Below are positions 44,222 to 52,208 of a stretch of 64,000 nt of DNA, piece after piece (the stretch's first letter is position 1; the number at the start of each line of letters is the position of its first letter). Where the stretch lies: positions 62,001 through 126,000 of the forward strand of contig NZ_JHYI01000015.1 of NCBI RefSeq assembly GCF_000621445.1, written 5' to 3'. The notes beneath the pieces are model-generated. The model made no database searches and had not been told where the DNA came from. It saw nothing but the letters and a program-made list of their open reading frames with translations. Made by a program: the position numbers and the translations under genes. The DNA comes from Alkalihalobacillus bogoriensis ATCC BAA-922. Lineage in GTDB: Bacteria > Bacillota > Bacilli > Bacillales > Bacillaceae_F.

Positions 44222-44520
44222 ATTTCAAATAAAATTTTGGTATAGCAGTGAAGCTTTGAAAGCCTATTGTAGAACGAAAAGACGCTTCCACGTTTTTCTT
44301 AAAAGATAAGAAAGTATAAAAATTTAGTATAGCAATGAAGCATTGAAAGCTTATTCAAGAAGAGCGAAGGCTGCGCACCTGCGCGTTTCACCCCAAGAAG
44401 AGCACTTGGGGTTCACTGTCAAAAGCGGGCAGGGCCCCGCACTTCGCTTGAAAAGAAAATATAAAAATTTTGCTATAACAATGAAGCTTTGAGAGCTTAT
44501 TCTTTCAAGCTTTTTATATT
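44222..44520. repeat. Cluster of three dispersed R2 repeat units
   Basis: Unit 1 (44236-44300) ends in the short AAAAGACGCTTCCACG hairpin. Unit 2 (44315-44458) is the most complete, with GAAGGCTGCGCACCTGCGCG, a CCCCAAG...CTTGGGG hairpin and the AAAAGCGGGCAGGGCCCCGC tail. Unit 3 (44460-44515) is partial. The 1.4-kb gap 44144-45572 also holds two tandem hairpins, a zinc-ribbon frame, R3 copy 2 and the spoIIQ promoter. Confidence 0.75.
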
Positions 44521-44586
44521 TATTACGAAACGAACACGTCAAACTTCGTTAAATGCAAATATAGCCGTTGTTATTAATACAGTGGT

Positions 44587-44672
44587 GAAGGACAAAATAA
44601 GGAGAAAGTGTCCTTCATAAAGGCGATGAAGGACAAAATGAGGAGAAAACGAAGCAAAAGTGTCCTTCATAC
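44587..44672. repeat. Two tandem TGAAGGACA hairpin units
   Basis: Each unit has 9-bp arms TGAAGGACA and TGTCCTTCA around an AGGAGAAA-containing centre (44587-44619 and 44628-44671). A third, degenerate right arm (AAGTGTCCAATAGAAGG) follows near 44700. Confidence 0.7.
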
Positions 44673-44709
44673 AAATGAGATGGGTTACCTGGAGAGAAGT
44701 GTCCAATAG

Positions 44710-44937
44710 AAGGCTTCTATCAGCTATGTTTGTTTAGTGTGTCATGAAAAGGAAAAGATACCTTTTGATGTGGTAAGAGATTTTGATTTAATGGATGGTG
44801 GCGATCCGATGACACCACCAATGTTTTCCTGTGAAACTTGTGGAGGAGAAATGGATCCTGAGTATTATAAAGGGGTACATGGAGTAGAGTACAGTACAGG
44901 CTTTCAGATTTGCAGGAAACAAAAAAGGACTGAGTGA
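44710..44937 (+). pseudogene. Small zinc-ribbon protein gene lacking a clear start codon
   Basis: The frame is open from a stop at 44707. It reads YVCLVCHEKEKIPF...DLMDGGDPMTPPMFSCETCGGEMDPEYYK, with two C-x2-C pairs (CLVC and CETC) like a zinc ribbon, and ends at a terminator. The conserved-looking YVCLVC beginning has no ATG, GTG or TTG in frame before it; the first possible start is the GTG at 44737, which would cut off the first cysteine. No ribosome site fits well. Either the 5' end was lost when repeats invaded the region, or a rare start codon is used. Function unknown. Confidence 0.5.
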
Positions 44938-44963
44938 GGTGGGTTTCCTCACTCAGTTTTTCT
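44929..44963 (+). terminator. Intrinsic terminator after the zinc-ribbon frame
   Basis: ACTGAGTGAGG pairs with CCTCACTCAGT (11 bp), then T4CT3. It overlaps the stop codon of the preceding frame. Confidence 0.85.
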
Positions 44964-44973
44964 TTAAAATATT

Positions 44974-45314
44974 CGACTTGTATATAACATTGCTCTAATA
45001 CATTCTTAGAATGAATTAGGGATTTGGAGTAATACTATGAGACAAGCAAGAAAAGACCCAAGTGAATCATTCAACACTTGGGTCGGGTTTATCGAGTTAG
45101 CGATGTTGTTGTTTATCGTAAGTAAGCGGCCATGAAAACCGTTATCTGTGAACATGGCTAGCGTTTTGGAACGTTGGTGGACACAGGAGCAGTTAATGAT
45201 AATCTATCGCTAGGAATAGAGTGGCTTTTGAGTGAATAAGCGCTCCTGTGGCCGCTAAAAAACGGAAACCCGTATCATGTTCACAAATAACGGCTGCTCT
45301 GACCGCAAAAATGA
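44974..45314. repeat. Structured ~300-bp repeat R3, copy 2
   Basis: Second and longer copy of the 17831-18118 sequence. Stems: GACCCAAGTG (45055-45064) with CACTTGGGTC (45075-45084); CCGTTATCTGTGAACAT (45139-45155) with ATGTTCACAAATAACGG (45277-45293); CTAGCG (45158-45163) with CGCTAG (45208-45213); CACAGGAGC (45182-45190) with GCTCCTGTG (45242-45250); GCGGCCA (45126-45132) with TGGCCGC (45249-45255). Some of these cross, so the pairing would be pseudoknotted or alternative. A 32-codon frame starts at 45037. Confidence 0.85.
45037..45135 (+). CDS. Putative 32-residue small membrane protein within R3
   Basis: ATG at 45037, with TTGGAG 7 bp upstream. The product starts MRQARKDPSESFNTWVGF and continues into a short hydrophobic helix (ELAMLLFIV) with a basic SKRP end, the layout of a single-pass small protein. 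The other copy of the repeat breaks after 17 codons and has a degraded ribosome site. So either copy 2 is the functional gene and copy 1 a decayed duplicate, or the frame is accidental within a structured repeat. Confidence 0.4.
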   Translation: MRQARKDPSESFNTWVGFIELAMLLFIVSKRP

Positions 45315-45324
45315 GACAAATGAG

Positions 45325-45462
45325 GAAGAATAAAAATTTTGGGCTAGCAGCGAAGCTTTGAAAGCTTATTAAAGAAGAGCAGAGGGTGCGCTCAAAAGCG
45401 GGCAGGGCTCTGCACATCGATTGAAATGAAAAGACGCTCCCACGTTTTTCTTTATTTTTTTA
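45325..45462. repeat. Dispersed repeat R2
   Basis: TAAAAATTTTGGGCTAGCAG, then GAAGCTTTGAAAGCTTATT, the AAAAGCGGGCAGGGCTCTGC tail and the AAAAGACGCTCCCACG hairpin. It directly follows R3 copy 2, as the R2 tail does at 18.1 kb. Confidence 0.75.
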
Positions 45463-45523
45463 GAAAATGTATATTTTCATACACTTTGTCGAAAAATAAA
45501 TCTAAAAAAATTTTTAAGGTAAT

Positions 45524-45552
45524 GTATAGAATCTCTTAGATTTGATCAGAAT
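45524..45552 (+). promoter_or_regulatory. SigF promoter for spoIIQ
   Basis: GTATA, 15 bp, GATCAGAAT. Perfect -35 and one mismatch in the -10 (GGnnAnAnT). Ends 20 bp before the start codon. spoIIQ is a SigF gene in B. subtilis. Confidence 0.65.
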
Positions 45553-45572
45553 GGTTGACGAGGTGATGAGAA

Positions 45573-46388
45573 ATGAGAGAAGAAGAAAAAAATCAATCTT
45601 CTAATCAATCAAGAGAAACGCAGTCATTTAATGTACAACGTTTTTTACGTAAAAGATGGATTGTACCTGCAGTCTATTTAGGAGCCGCAGCGGTTGTTTT
45701 AAGCGTATTTTTCATGTTACAAGGTGGAAACGATACAGCACTGCCGTCGGATGACTTTAATGAGCAAGGTCAACCAAGTCCAGGAATGACTGACTTTGAA
45801 GATGCAGTACCAGTTGTAGGAACAAGTGAAACGATGACAATGCCAATTGCTGAAGGAGAAGAAGTTGAAATTATTGGTAACTTCTTTGACTATGATGCTA
45901 GTCCAGAAGAACAACAAGCCGCTCTCGTATATTACGATAATACTTACCGTCCAAACACAGGAATTGATTTAGCGAAAGAAAACGGTGAATCATTTGATGT
46001 AACTGCTGCTCTTAGCGGAACAGTTATTAAAGCGGAAAAAGATGAGCTATTAGGTTATGTTGTTGAGATTCAACATGAAGAAGGTGTAGTGACACACTAT
46101 CAAAGTCTAGACTCCATTAAAGTAGAAGAAGGACAATCCATTAGCCAAGGGGAGATTCTTGGACAAGCGGGTCGCAGTTTATATAACAGTGATGCTGGGA
46201 TTCATGTTCACTTCGAAGTTCGTCATAACGGGCAAGCTGTCAACCCGGTAGACTACATGGACAAAACAGTAGATTCTATTATTGGTGACATGCCTGAAGA
46301 GGACGAGCCAAAAGAAGAAGAACCAAAAGAAGATAAGCCAAAAGACGATGAAAAAGAAGAAGACGGCAGCGAAGTCGAAGAAAGATAA
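45573..46388 (+). CDS. spoIIQ: Stage II sporulation protein Q (LytM/M23-like)
   Basis: Forespore membrane protein that pairs with SpoIIIAH to form the channel between forespore and mother cell. 271 residues: cytoplasmic N-terminus, one transmembrane helix (about 30-50), a LytM domain (about 105-225) and a Glu/Lys-rich tail. In the metal site, the first ligand (normally His in R-x-H-x-G-x-D) is Asn128 in RPNTGID, with Asp132 retained, and HVHFEVR is present near residue 212. So it is probably catalytically inactive, as in B. subtilis where Ser replaces that His. GAGGTGATG precedes the ATG. Confidence 0.93.
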   Translation: MREEEKNQSSNQSRETQSFNVQRFLRKRWIVPAVYLGAAAVVLSVFFMLQGGNDTALPSDDFNEQGQPSPGMTDFEDAVPVVGTSETMTMPIAEGEEVEIIGNFFDYDASPEEQQAALVYYDNTYRPNTGIDLAKENGESFDVTAALSGTVIKAEKDELLGYVVEIQHEEGVVTHYQSLDSIKVEEGQSISQGEILGQAGRSLYNSDAGIHVHFEVRHNGQAVNPVDYMDKTVDSIIGDMPEEDEPKEEEPKEDKPKDDEKEEDGSEVEER

Positions 46389-46440
46389 CGGGAAAGGGTG
46401 TCTGACACCGCGAAAAGACACTTGTCCACCCGAAAAACAC

Positions 46441-46488
46441 AAAGAAATAACAGTTTTAGGTAATTCTAAAACTGTTATTTCTTTTTTT
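46441..46488 (+). terminator. Intrinsic terminator of spoIIQ
   Basis: GAAATAACAGTTTTAG pairs perfectly with CTAAAACTGTTATTTC (16 bp, extended by AAA/TTT), then T7. Confidence 0.93.
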
Positions 46489-46538
46489 CTATGATATGAT
46501 TTAACTAACTATACTTAAAGGTTAGGAAGAAGAGAGAC

Positions 46539-47660
46539 GTGAATCATAGACTTTGGTTTCATCTCGTCATTAGTTTTGGCATTACCATTATAGCGATTAG
46601 CAGTTGGGGAGAAGGAAATCCACTCCTTTTATTTGCCTGTACAGGCTTATTTTTATGTTCAGTGCTTCTCCCTCTTATTAAAAGTGAACGAGGGAAAGTT
46701 GGTTTGGAATTGGGGCATGTTAGTTTTCTTGTTTACGTCACATGGACTATATCCAATATCCTAGTGGTCTTTATTTATATCACAATGAAACTTTTTTATT
46801 TGTCCTATGACAGCGGGTATAATAGAAAAACGCTAGTCATTCCCGTTATAATACAATCCATTCTCATAATTGCAACGGTTACGGCCGTTCATACGTATAT
46901 AGAAGCTAGTTATATCGCAATCTTATATCTTGTTTTTCTCCTTCAATGGTATTTGCAGCAAAGGTGGAAGCAAGAAGCAAAAGAAAAAGAAGCGATGTAC
47001 CGAGGTGTTTTGCGAGAATACAAACAACAGAAATATAAAGTCGACGGGCTTACGATTCAAATTAAAGAAGAGGAACGTCAACGGATAGCAAGAAACCTTC
47101 ATGATTCTTTAGGGCACTCCTTAGCGGCATTAGTGATGCAGCTAGAAGGAGCGCTTATTCAATATGACAAACCAGAAGGGAAAACAGCAGTGGAGCAGGC
47201 AAAAAATCTTGCCCGGGAAACATTATCAACAACAAGACAATCCGTTCACAAACTATACGATGAGCCTGTAAGTGGAGTACCAGCTGTCATTCAATTATTA
47301 AAGCGCTATGAACTAGAGCAGCAGTTTCATATCGAAATGACAGTGAAACCGGGTGTTCATAAGCTCCAATTAAACCGAGAGCAAGCCGTCGTCTTTTATC
47401 GTACTGTCCAAGAGGCGTTAACAAATGTAATGAAACATGCAAAAGAGAAAAAGGTGACAATCCATTTAACCATTGAAGAAAACAAGTGGCTTGTCATTGA
47501 AATCCAGAACGAGCGGGTGATGTCAAATCCAATCCATGAAGGTTTTGGTTTAACGACAATGAGACAAAGAGTTGAACAATGTGGAGGTTATCTTGCCCTG
47601 ATGACACAAGGAGAAACTTTCATTCTTCAATGTAAATTACCAATTCAAGGAGGGGAGTAA
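46539..47660 (+). CDS. Sensor histidine kinase (NarL/DesK type, LnrJ-like)
   Basis: A 373-residue membrane sensor kinase. About five transmembrane helices (1-150), a coiled coil, a HisKA_3 dimerisation domain with phospho-acceptor His188 in RIARNLHDSLGHSLAAL, and a HATPase_c domain (about 285-372; N box AVVFYRTVQEALTNVMKHA, G box GFGLTTMRQR). There is little extracellular sequence, so it probably senses membrane perturbation. Start GTG. It is followed after 1 bp by its response regulator. Together with the ABC genes the order equals yfiJKLMN (lnrJKLMN) of B. subtilis. Confidence 0.88.
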   Translation: MNHRLWFHLVISFGITIIAISSWGEGNPLLLFACTGLFLCSVLLPLIKSERGKVGLELGHVSFLVYVTWTISNILVVFIYITMKLFYLSYDSGYNRKTLVIPVIIQSILIIATVTAVHTYIEASYIAILYLVFLLQWYLQQRWKQEAKEKEAMYRGVLREYKQQKYKVDGLTIQIKEEERQRIARNLHDSLGHSLAALVMQLEGALIQYDKPEGKTAVEQAKNLARETLSTTRQSVHKLYDEPVSGVPAVIQLLKRYELEQQFHIEMTVKPGVHKLQLNREQAVVFYRTVQEALTNVMKHAKEKKVTIHLTIEENKWLVIEIQNERVMSNPIHEGFGLTTMRQRVEQCGGYLALMTQGETFILQCKLPIQGGE

Positions 47661-47661
47661 C

Positions 47662-48294
47662 ATGACAACGATTTTGCTTGTGGAAGACCAACTTCTTGTA
47701 CGGCAAGGGTTAAAAATGATGCTAGAGCATTACGGGCAAATGAAAGTCATCGGCGATGTGAGCAATGGACAAGAAGCAATTGCCTTCTTGCAAAAGGAAC
47801 AAGTCGACTTAGTGCTAATGGATATAAGAATGCCTGTGATGAATGGTCTTGACGCAGCGAAAGAAATGCTAACGTTATGGCCGACAATAAAAATCGTCAT
47901 GCTCACAACGTTTGATGATGATGACTATATCATTGATGCCTTACAGTTAGGGGTAAAAGGCTATTTATTAAAAGATACCGAGCCTGAGCAAATGATTCAA
48001 TCGATTCGAACATGTTTAAATGGTGGAGTATTACTTGGAGAAGGCATTGCCAATCGAATTTTACCAAAATTGCAAAAAAAGCAAACCGTTCCCCCTGTCA
48101 TTGCTTCATTAACGGACCGTGAATTAGCCATTGTCCAACTCGTTGCCGAAGGAAAAAACAACGAAGAAATTTCTAAAATCCTTCATTTATCTATAGGCAC
48201 AGTGAAAAACCATATGAGTCATATTTTACAAAAGTTAGATTTGCGAGACCGAACCCAACTGGCCGTATTTGCGATAAAACATGATCTTGTGTAA
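47662..48294 (+). CDS. Response regulator, LuxR/NarL family (LnrK-like)
   Basis: 210 residues: receiver domain with phospho-acceptor Asp54 (VLMDIRMPVMNG), switch Thr in VMLTTFDD, Lys in GYLLKDTEPEQM, and a C-terminal LuxR-type helix-turn-helix (LTDRELAIVQLVAEGKNNEEISKILHLSIGTVKNHMSHILQKL). It probably activates the ABC exporter genes downstream. AGGAGGGGAG lies before the ATG, inside the kinase gene end. Confidence 0.92.
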   Translation: MTTILLVEDQLLVRQGLKMMLEHYGQMKVIGDVSNGQEAIAFLQKEQVDLVLMDIRMPVMNGLDAAKEMLTLWPTIKIVMLTTFDDDDYIIDALQLGVKGYLLKDTEPEQMIQSIRTCLNGGVLLGEGIANRILPKLQKKQTVPPVIASLTDRELAIVQLVAEGKNNEEISKILHLSIGTVKNHMSHILQKLDLRDRTQLAVFAIKHDLV

Positions 48295-48320
48295 CCGATG
48301 CCATGAGACTTGAAAAAAAG

Positions 48321-48332
48321 TGACTTAAGTCA
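48321..48332. promoter_or_regulatory. Palindromic candidate operator
   Basis: TGACTTAAGTCA is a perfect 12-bp palindrome between the response-regulator gene and the ABC genes. It overlaps a possible weak -35 (TGACTT, 17 bp, TATAAA at 48344). Could be the response-regulator site. Confidence 0.35.
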
Positions 48333-48355
48333 TTTTATCGAGCTATAAACGATGA

Positions 48356-48383
48356 CGAACGCTACATTTGCGTTCGTTTTTTC
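48356..48383 (+). terminator. Terminator or attenuator between regulator and ABC genes
   Basis: ACGAACGC pairs with GCGTTCGT (8 bp), loop of 7 nt, then six T's. It would separate regulator and transporter expression. Confidence 0.75.
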
Positions 48384-48425
48384 TATGCTACGATGAAAGT
48401 ATGTTAGAAGATGAGGTGAGAAAAC

Positions 48426-49358
48426 ATGATAGAAGCGGTGACACTGACGAAACAATTTAAAGGGAAAACGGTCGTGGACTCGATTCAGTTATCCATTGAA
48501 AAAGGGGAAGTCGTTGGTTTACTTGGACCAAATGGAGCAGGGAAATCAACAACGATTTCGATGTTATCGACGTTATTAACGCCGACTCGTGGTCAAGTAT
48601 TACTAGACGGAATAGATGTGCAAGAAGATTTGTTTGCTTTTCGGAAAACACTCGGTGTTGTACCACAAGAACTAGCATTATATGAAGAAATAAGTGGCTT
48701 AGAAAACCTCCTTTTCTTCGCAAAACTTCATAACCTTCCAGCCAATCAACGTAAAGAAAAAACAAAAGAGGTGTTAAAGGCAATTGGATTAGACGGAAGA
48801 GAAAACGATGTCGTCCGACACTATTCAGGCGGCATGAAACGAAGGTTAAATATCGGAATTGCCCTTTTGCATGACCCTAATTATATATACATGGATGAAC
48901 CAACAGTAGGGATTGACCCACAATCTAGAAAATATATTCTTGATTTTATTAAATCGTATTGCCAAACAAACGAAGTAGGCTTGCTTTATACGAGTCACTA
49001 CATGGATGAAGTCGAATATTTATGTGACCGAATTTACATTATGGACCATGGAAAGCTCATTGCCTCAGGAACAAAACAAGAATTAACCGCAATCCTTGCA
49101 TCGGAAGAAACAGTGGAAATGACTGTTGAAGAAGCGAGTCCATCGTTTTATGAGGCACTTCAAGCTGATACCCGTTTATCAAAAGTGACGCAAACAGGAA
49201 AAACTTATGTGTGTTTAATGGAAAAAGACGCCATATCGCTTAGTGAATTGTTTGAACTTGCTTCTAAATTAAAAACAAAAATACGTAGCGTTGATGTGAA
49301 AAAGCCAACATTAGAAGATGTATTTTTATATTTAACCGGAAAAACGTTACGAGATTAA
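48426..49358 (+). CDS. ABC transporter ATP-binding protein (LnrL-like)
   Basis: 310 residues. Walker A GPNGAGKS (about 35-42), Q-loop VPQELALYEEISG, signature YSGGMKRRLNIG and Walker B YIYMDEPTVGIDPQ are intact. A C-terminal extension of about 80 residues is typical of drug/antibiotic exporters of the DrrA/LnrL type. GAGGTGAG precedes the ATG. It works with the two permeases that follow. Confidence 0.92.
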   Translation: MIEAVTLTKQFKGKTVVDSIQLSIEKGEVVGLLGPNGAGKSTTISMLSTLLTPTRGQVLLDGIDVQEDLFAFRKTLGVVPQELALYEEISGLENLLFFAKLHNLPANQRKEKTKEVLKAIGLDGRENDVVRHYSGGMKRRLNIGIALLHDPNYIYMDEPTVGIDPQSRKYILDFIKSYCQTNEVGLLYTSHYMDEVEYLCDRIYIMDHGKLIASGTKQELTAILASEETVEMTVEEASPSFYEALQADTRLSKVTQTGKTYVCLMEKDAISLSELFELASKLKTKIRSVDVKKPTLEDVFLYLTGKTLRD

Positions 49359-49370
49359 GAGGGGCTGAAA

Positions 49371-50513
49371 ATGAAAACAATATTTTTCATGAAGGTAAAA
49401 GGAATGCTCACAGACCACCGGACATTAATATTGTCGCTAGCGATGCCACTCGTATTAATTACAATCTTAGGATTATCTCTTCAAGGTGCATTTTCAAAAG
49501 ATGAAAAGGGGTTCACTGCTTCTTTAGCGATTGCAAGTGATGAAGAAGCCGTAATCACACCGATTCTTTCCATGGTTGAAGAAGAAATTGATTGGCTAGA
49601 AATAAAACTTATAGAGGAAGCTACTATATCCAACACGTTAGATCATAACGATGCCGATGCAGTCCTTTTAATAAAAAATAACGAGTATGAACTGATTTAT
49701 AACCCAAGAGCATCGATTGCAAAAACCGCCATTGAAAGTGTCATCCATTCGTTTCTTCAACAGTTCAACTATTATCAAGCGATATACACAAATCTACCAG
49801 AGTATAATCAAGAAACAATTGAAAAGATAGAAGCTTTCACACAACAAAGTGAAAAACAAGTCGAGGTAACGGTTCAATCACTAGAAGAAAACTATGAACC
49901 GATCTCTTCGTTTAAGTATTATACGATTGGAATGTGTGTCATGTTTGCTTTATTTCAAGCAGCGACAATTGCTTTTATTGCTCAAGAGGAAGTAAAACAA
50001 GGCGTCATCCAACGCATTCTACTTTCTGGGATCACACCAACAAAAATCGTACTTGCTAACGGATTTGCACTCGCTGTGTATACAGCTTTCCAATTTGCCT
50101 TTCTCATGGTGTTTGCTGCGTTTATCTTTCGAGTGGATTGGGTCGCGCCCTTCACAACATTTGCGATTTTTACTGCTCTTGCTTTTGCGGTTGGAGGACT
50201 AGGTGCATTGCTATATGCCATCACCGTAAAATATGAAACACAAGGATTTGCTACTTTTTTTATGAGTGGTGGGGTGACATTGTTAGCTTTAATCGGAGGA
50301 AGTTTTTCGCCAACATCCAATTTTCCAGATGGGTTACAAATCATAGGACAATATTTATTAAACGGAGCGGCGATGCATGGTTTACTTTTAGTAGAACAAG
50401 GGTTTTCCCAAGTTGATCTTATTTCAACATTCGCCACACTACTATTCACAGCGTTTATTTTTACTAGTGCCGGTATTATGGTCCTCAAGCAAAAGGAGGG
50501 ACTTGGCCGTTGA
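49371..50513 (+). CDS. ABC-2 type permease (LnrM-like)
   Basis: 380 residues: one N-terminal transmembrane helix, a large extracytoplasmic loop (about 45-170) and five or six C-terminal helices (from about 175), the ABC2_membrane_3 layout. SGGVTLLALIGGSFSPTSNFPDGLQIIGQYLLNGAAMHGLL is a typical permease segment. Overlaps the second permease by 4 bp. Confidence 0.88.
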   Translation: MKTIFFMKVKGMLTDHRTLILSLAMPLVLITILGLSLQGAFSKDEKGFTASLAIASDEEAVITPILSMVEEEIDWLEIKLIEEATISNTLDHNDADAVLLIKNNEYELIYNPRASIAKTAIESVIHSFLQQFNYYQAIYTNLPEYNQETIEKIEAFTQQSEKQVEVTVQSLEENYEPISSFKYYTIGMCVMFALFQAATIAFIAQEEVKQGVIQRILLSGITPTKIVLANGFALAVYTAFQFAFLMVFAAFIFRVDWVAPFTTFAIFTALAFAVGGLGALLYAITVKYETQGFATFFMSGGVTLLALIGGSFSPTSNFPDGLQIIGQYLLNGAAMHGLLLVEQGFSQVDLISTFATLLFTAFIFTSAGIMVLKQKEGLGR

Positions 50514-51586
50514 AATCGATACTATGGTTATCCTTTATTAAACTCAAACGAAATAGTGCCCCATATTTATTAATGATTGGTTTAACGCTTATGTTTTCGT
50601 TTGTTATCGGGCTACAAACCCAATCATCAACAAAAGAAGTAGCGGTAGTAGGAGAGGAGGATAAAGTCCAACCTTTAATCGAACAACTTAGTGACCAATC
50701 TGATTTCTCCTTTTATATTGAAAAAGAGGATGAGGCACAAGCAGCCTTAAAAAAAGGCAGAATCGGAGAATACATTGTTGTGTCAGATGACGTTACGATT
50801 ATTACATTATCAGAAGAAGCTGAACTTCAAGCGCTCATTCCGGTTGTGACGAATGCCGCATACCAGCTAAAAGTAAAACAGCAATTTAATGAGTTATCCA
50901 ACGATATTATTGGGGGGCCACTACACGAATTGGAATTTGAACAAATTCAATTAACGACAACTCCACATAATATAGAGTCTAGTATTGACTTTCGTTATCA
51001 GGCGTTATTTGGCTCTTGCTTGTTTTTTATCATGTATACACTTGGATATACGGTAAAAGAATTTTTACGGATGAAGCGGGAGCGAATTTGGGACCGATTT
51101 GTATTTTCACCTTTGTCCAAAACAAAAGTATACGGAGGCTTTTTAACATTCTCGGTAATCATTGGCCTTATCCACATGGCGATCGTGTTAGTCGTTGCTC
51201 AAACGATATTTGGACTCGACTTTTCCAAAACATGGCTTGCGATTGGGATAACGATGTTGTTATATATCATCGTTAGTGTTGGTTGGCTCTTATTATTGGT
51301 CGCCTTCGTACGAACAGATACACAGTTTGATTTATTCGTCTCTTTGCTTGCTGTTAGTATGGCGATGTTAGGAGGAGCCTATTGGCCACTTGAAATTGTC
51401 ACATCGGATTTATTATTAACAATATCAAATGCCGTACCGTTAACACATGCACTGGAAAGCATAAAGGCAGTAACGATGTATGAACAATCTCTTCAAGAAA
51501 TTGTTCCGTCACTGGCACTTTTAACGTTTATTGGTGCCGTCATTATTACATTTGGAATTCAGTTTGTCGATAAACGGATGAAGTAG
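50510..51586 (+). CDS. ABC-2 type permease (LnrN-like)
   Basis: 358 residues with the same architecture as the preceding gene, to which it is distantly related; the pair probably forms a heterodimer. AMLGGAYWPLEIV matches the corresponding gate segment. Start TTG inside the end of the preceding gene (GGAGGG upstream). Last gene of the exporter operon. Confidence 0.88.
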   Translation: MKSILWLSFIKLKRNSAPYLLMIGLTLMFSFVIGLQTQSSTKEVAVVGEEDKVQPLIEQLSDQSDFSFYIEKEDEAQAALKKGRIGEYIVVSDDVTIITLSEEAELQALIPVVTNAAYQLKVKQQFNELSNDIIGGPLHELEFEQIQLTTTPHNIESSIDFRYQALFGSCLFFIMYTLGYTVKEFLRMKRERIWDRFVFSPLSKTKVYGGFLTFSVIIGLIHMAIVLVVAQTIFGLDFSKTWLAIGITMLLYIIVSVGWLLLLVAFVRTDTQFDLFVSLLAVSMAMLGGAYWPLEIVTSDLLLTISNAVPLTHALESIKAVTMYEQSLQEIVPSLALLTFIGAVIITFGIQFVDKRMK

Positions 51587-51627
51587 CGGGTTGTCTGTCA
51601 CTGGGATTGCGCGCTCTAGTGCGCAAT

Positions 51628-51816
51628 GCTATCGGACATCAATTCCGTTATTGTATGGAAAATGCCCCTTTTACGAATTGTAACGGACATCTGTTTCGCT
51701 ATTTTATCAATATCATGATGAAACTAGAGTTGGTTCGTGTAAGTAACGGAATAGATGTCCGATAGATTATGGAAAGAGCAAGAATAGACGAGAATAGCGG
51801 AATATATGTCCAAACG
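51628..51816. repeat. Four-core palindromic repeat element, copy E
   Basis: Cores at 51628-51653 and 51679-51705 (direct), 51741-51765 and 51791-51816 (inverted). Spacing 51, 62, 50 bp. An extra hairpin, ATTGCGC-GCTCTAGT-GCGCAAT (51606-51627), abuts its left end. The 440-bp gap after the permease holds, beyond this, about 200 bp of AT-rich sequence with no clear feature until the next ribosome site. Confidence 0.9.
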
Positions 51817-52029
51817 CTACTCTCTCATTTTCCGCACAAACAAAGTTTCCACGCTTTCTCACTTCAATTTGTAGCTTTATGTAGAAAAATAATGGTTGCA
51901 TTGTTAGAAAATTTGGAATAATATGTACTATATCAAATATACATAAAACATGCCTGTATAGAAACAGATAAACGAAAAACTACCATCTTTTTTGGTAGCG
52001 GTTACATTTTGCTAGGGAGGTTGTTCTAG

Positions 52030-52206
52030 GTGGTCTATGTATTTTTACTCATAACGATAGCGAGCATAATTTTTGCCTTTAAACGAAAAAAACCTTTGCT
52101 GCTCTCACTCCCGTTTGTTGCGATTTTTGTGTATATGATCGTTCAAATTATATTAGTGCCAATGCCATTTTTTGATACGGTTAAATTTATATTTAGTTTG
52201 AGGTGA
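52030..52206 (+). CDS. Small hydrophobic protein, 58 residues
   Basis: GTG start with GGGAGG 9 bp upstream. The product has two hydrophobic segments (about 2-16 and 24-46) separated by the basic turn KRKKP, consistent with a small two-helix membrane protein. It is followed after 2 bp by a related small membrane gene. I do not recognise a family. The good ribosome site and clean spacing argue for a real gene. Confidence 0.6.
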   Translation: MVYVFLLITIASIIFAFKRKKPLLLSLPFVAIFVYMIVQIILVPMPFFDTVKFIFSLR

Positions 52207-52208
52207 AC

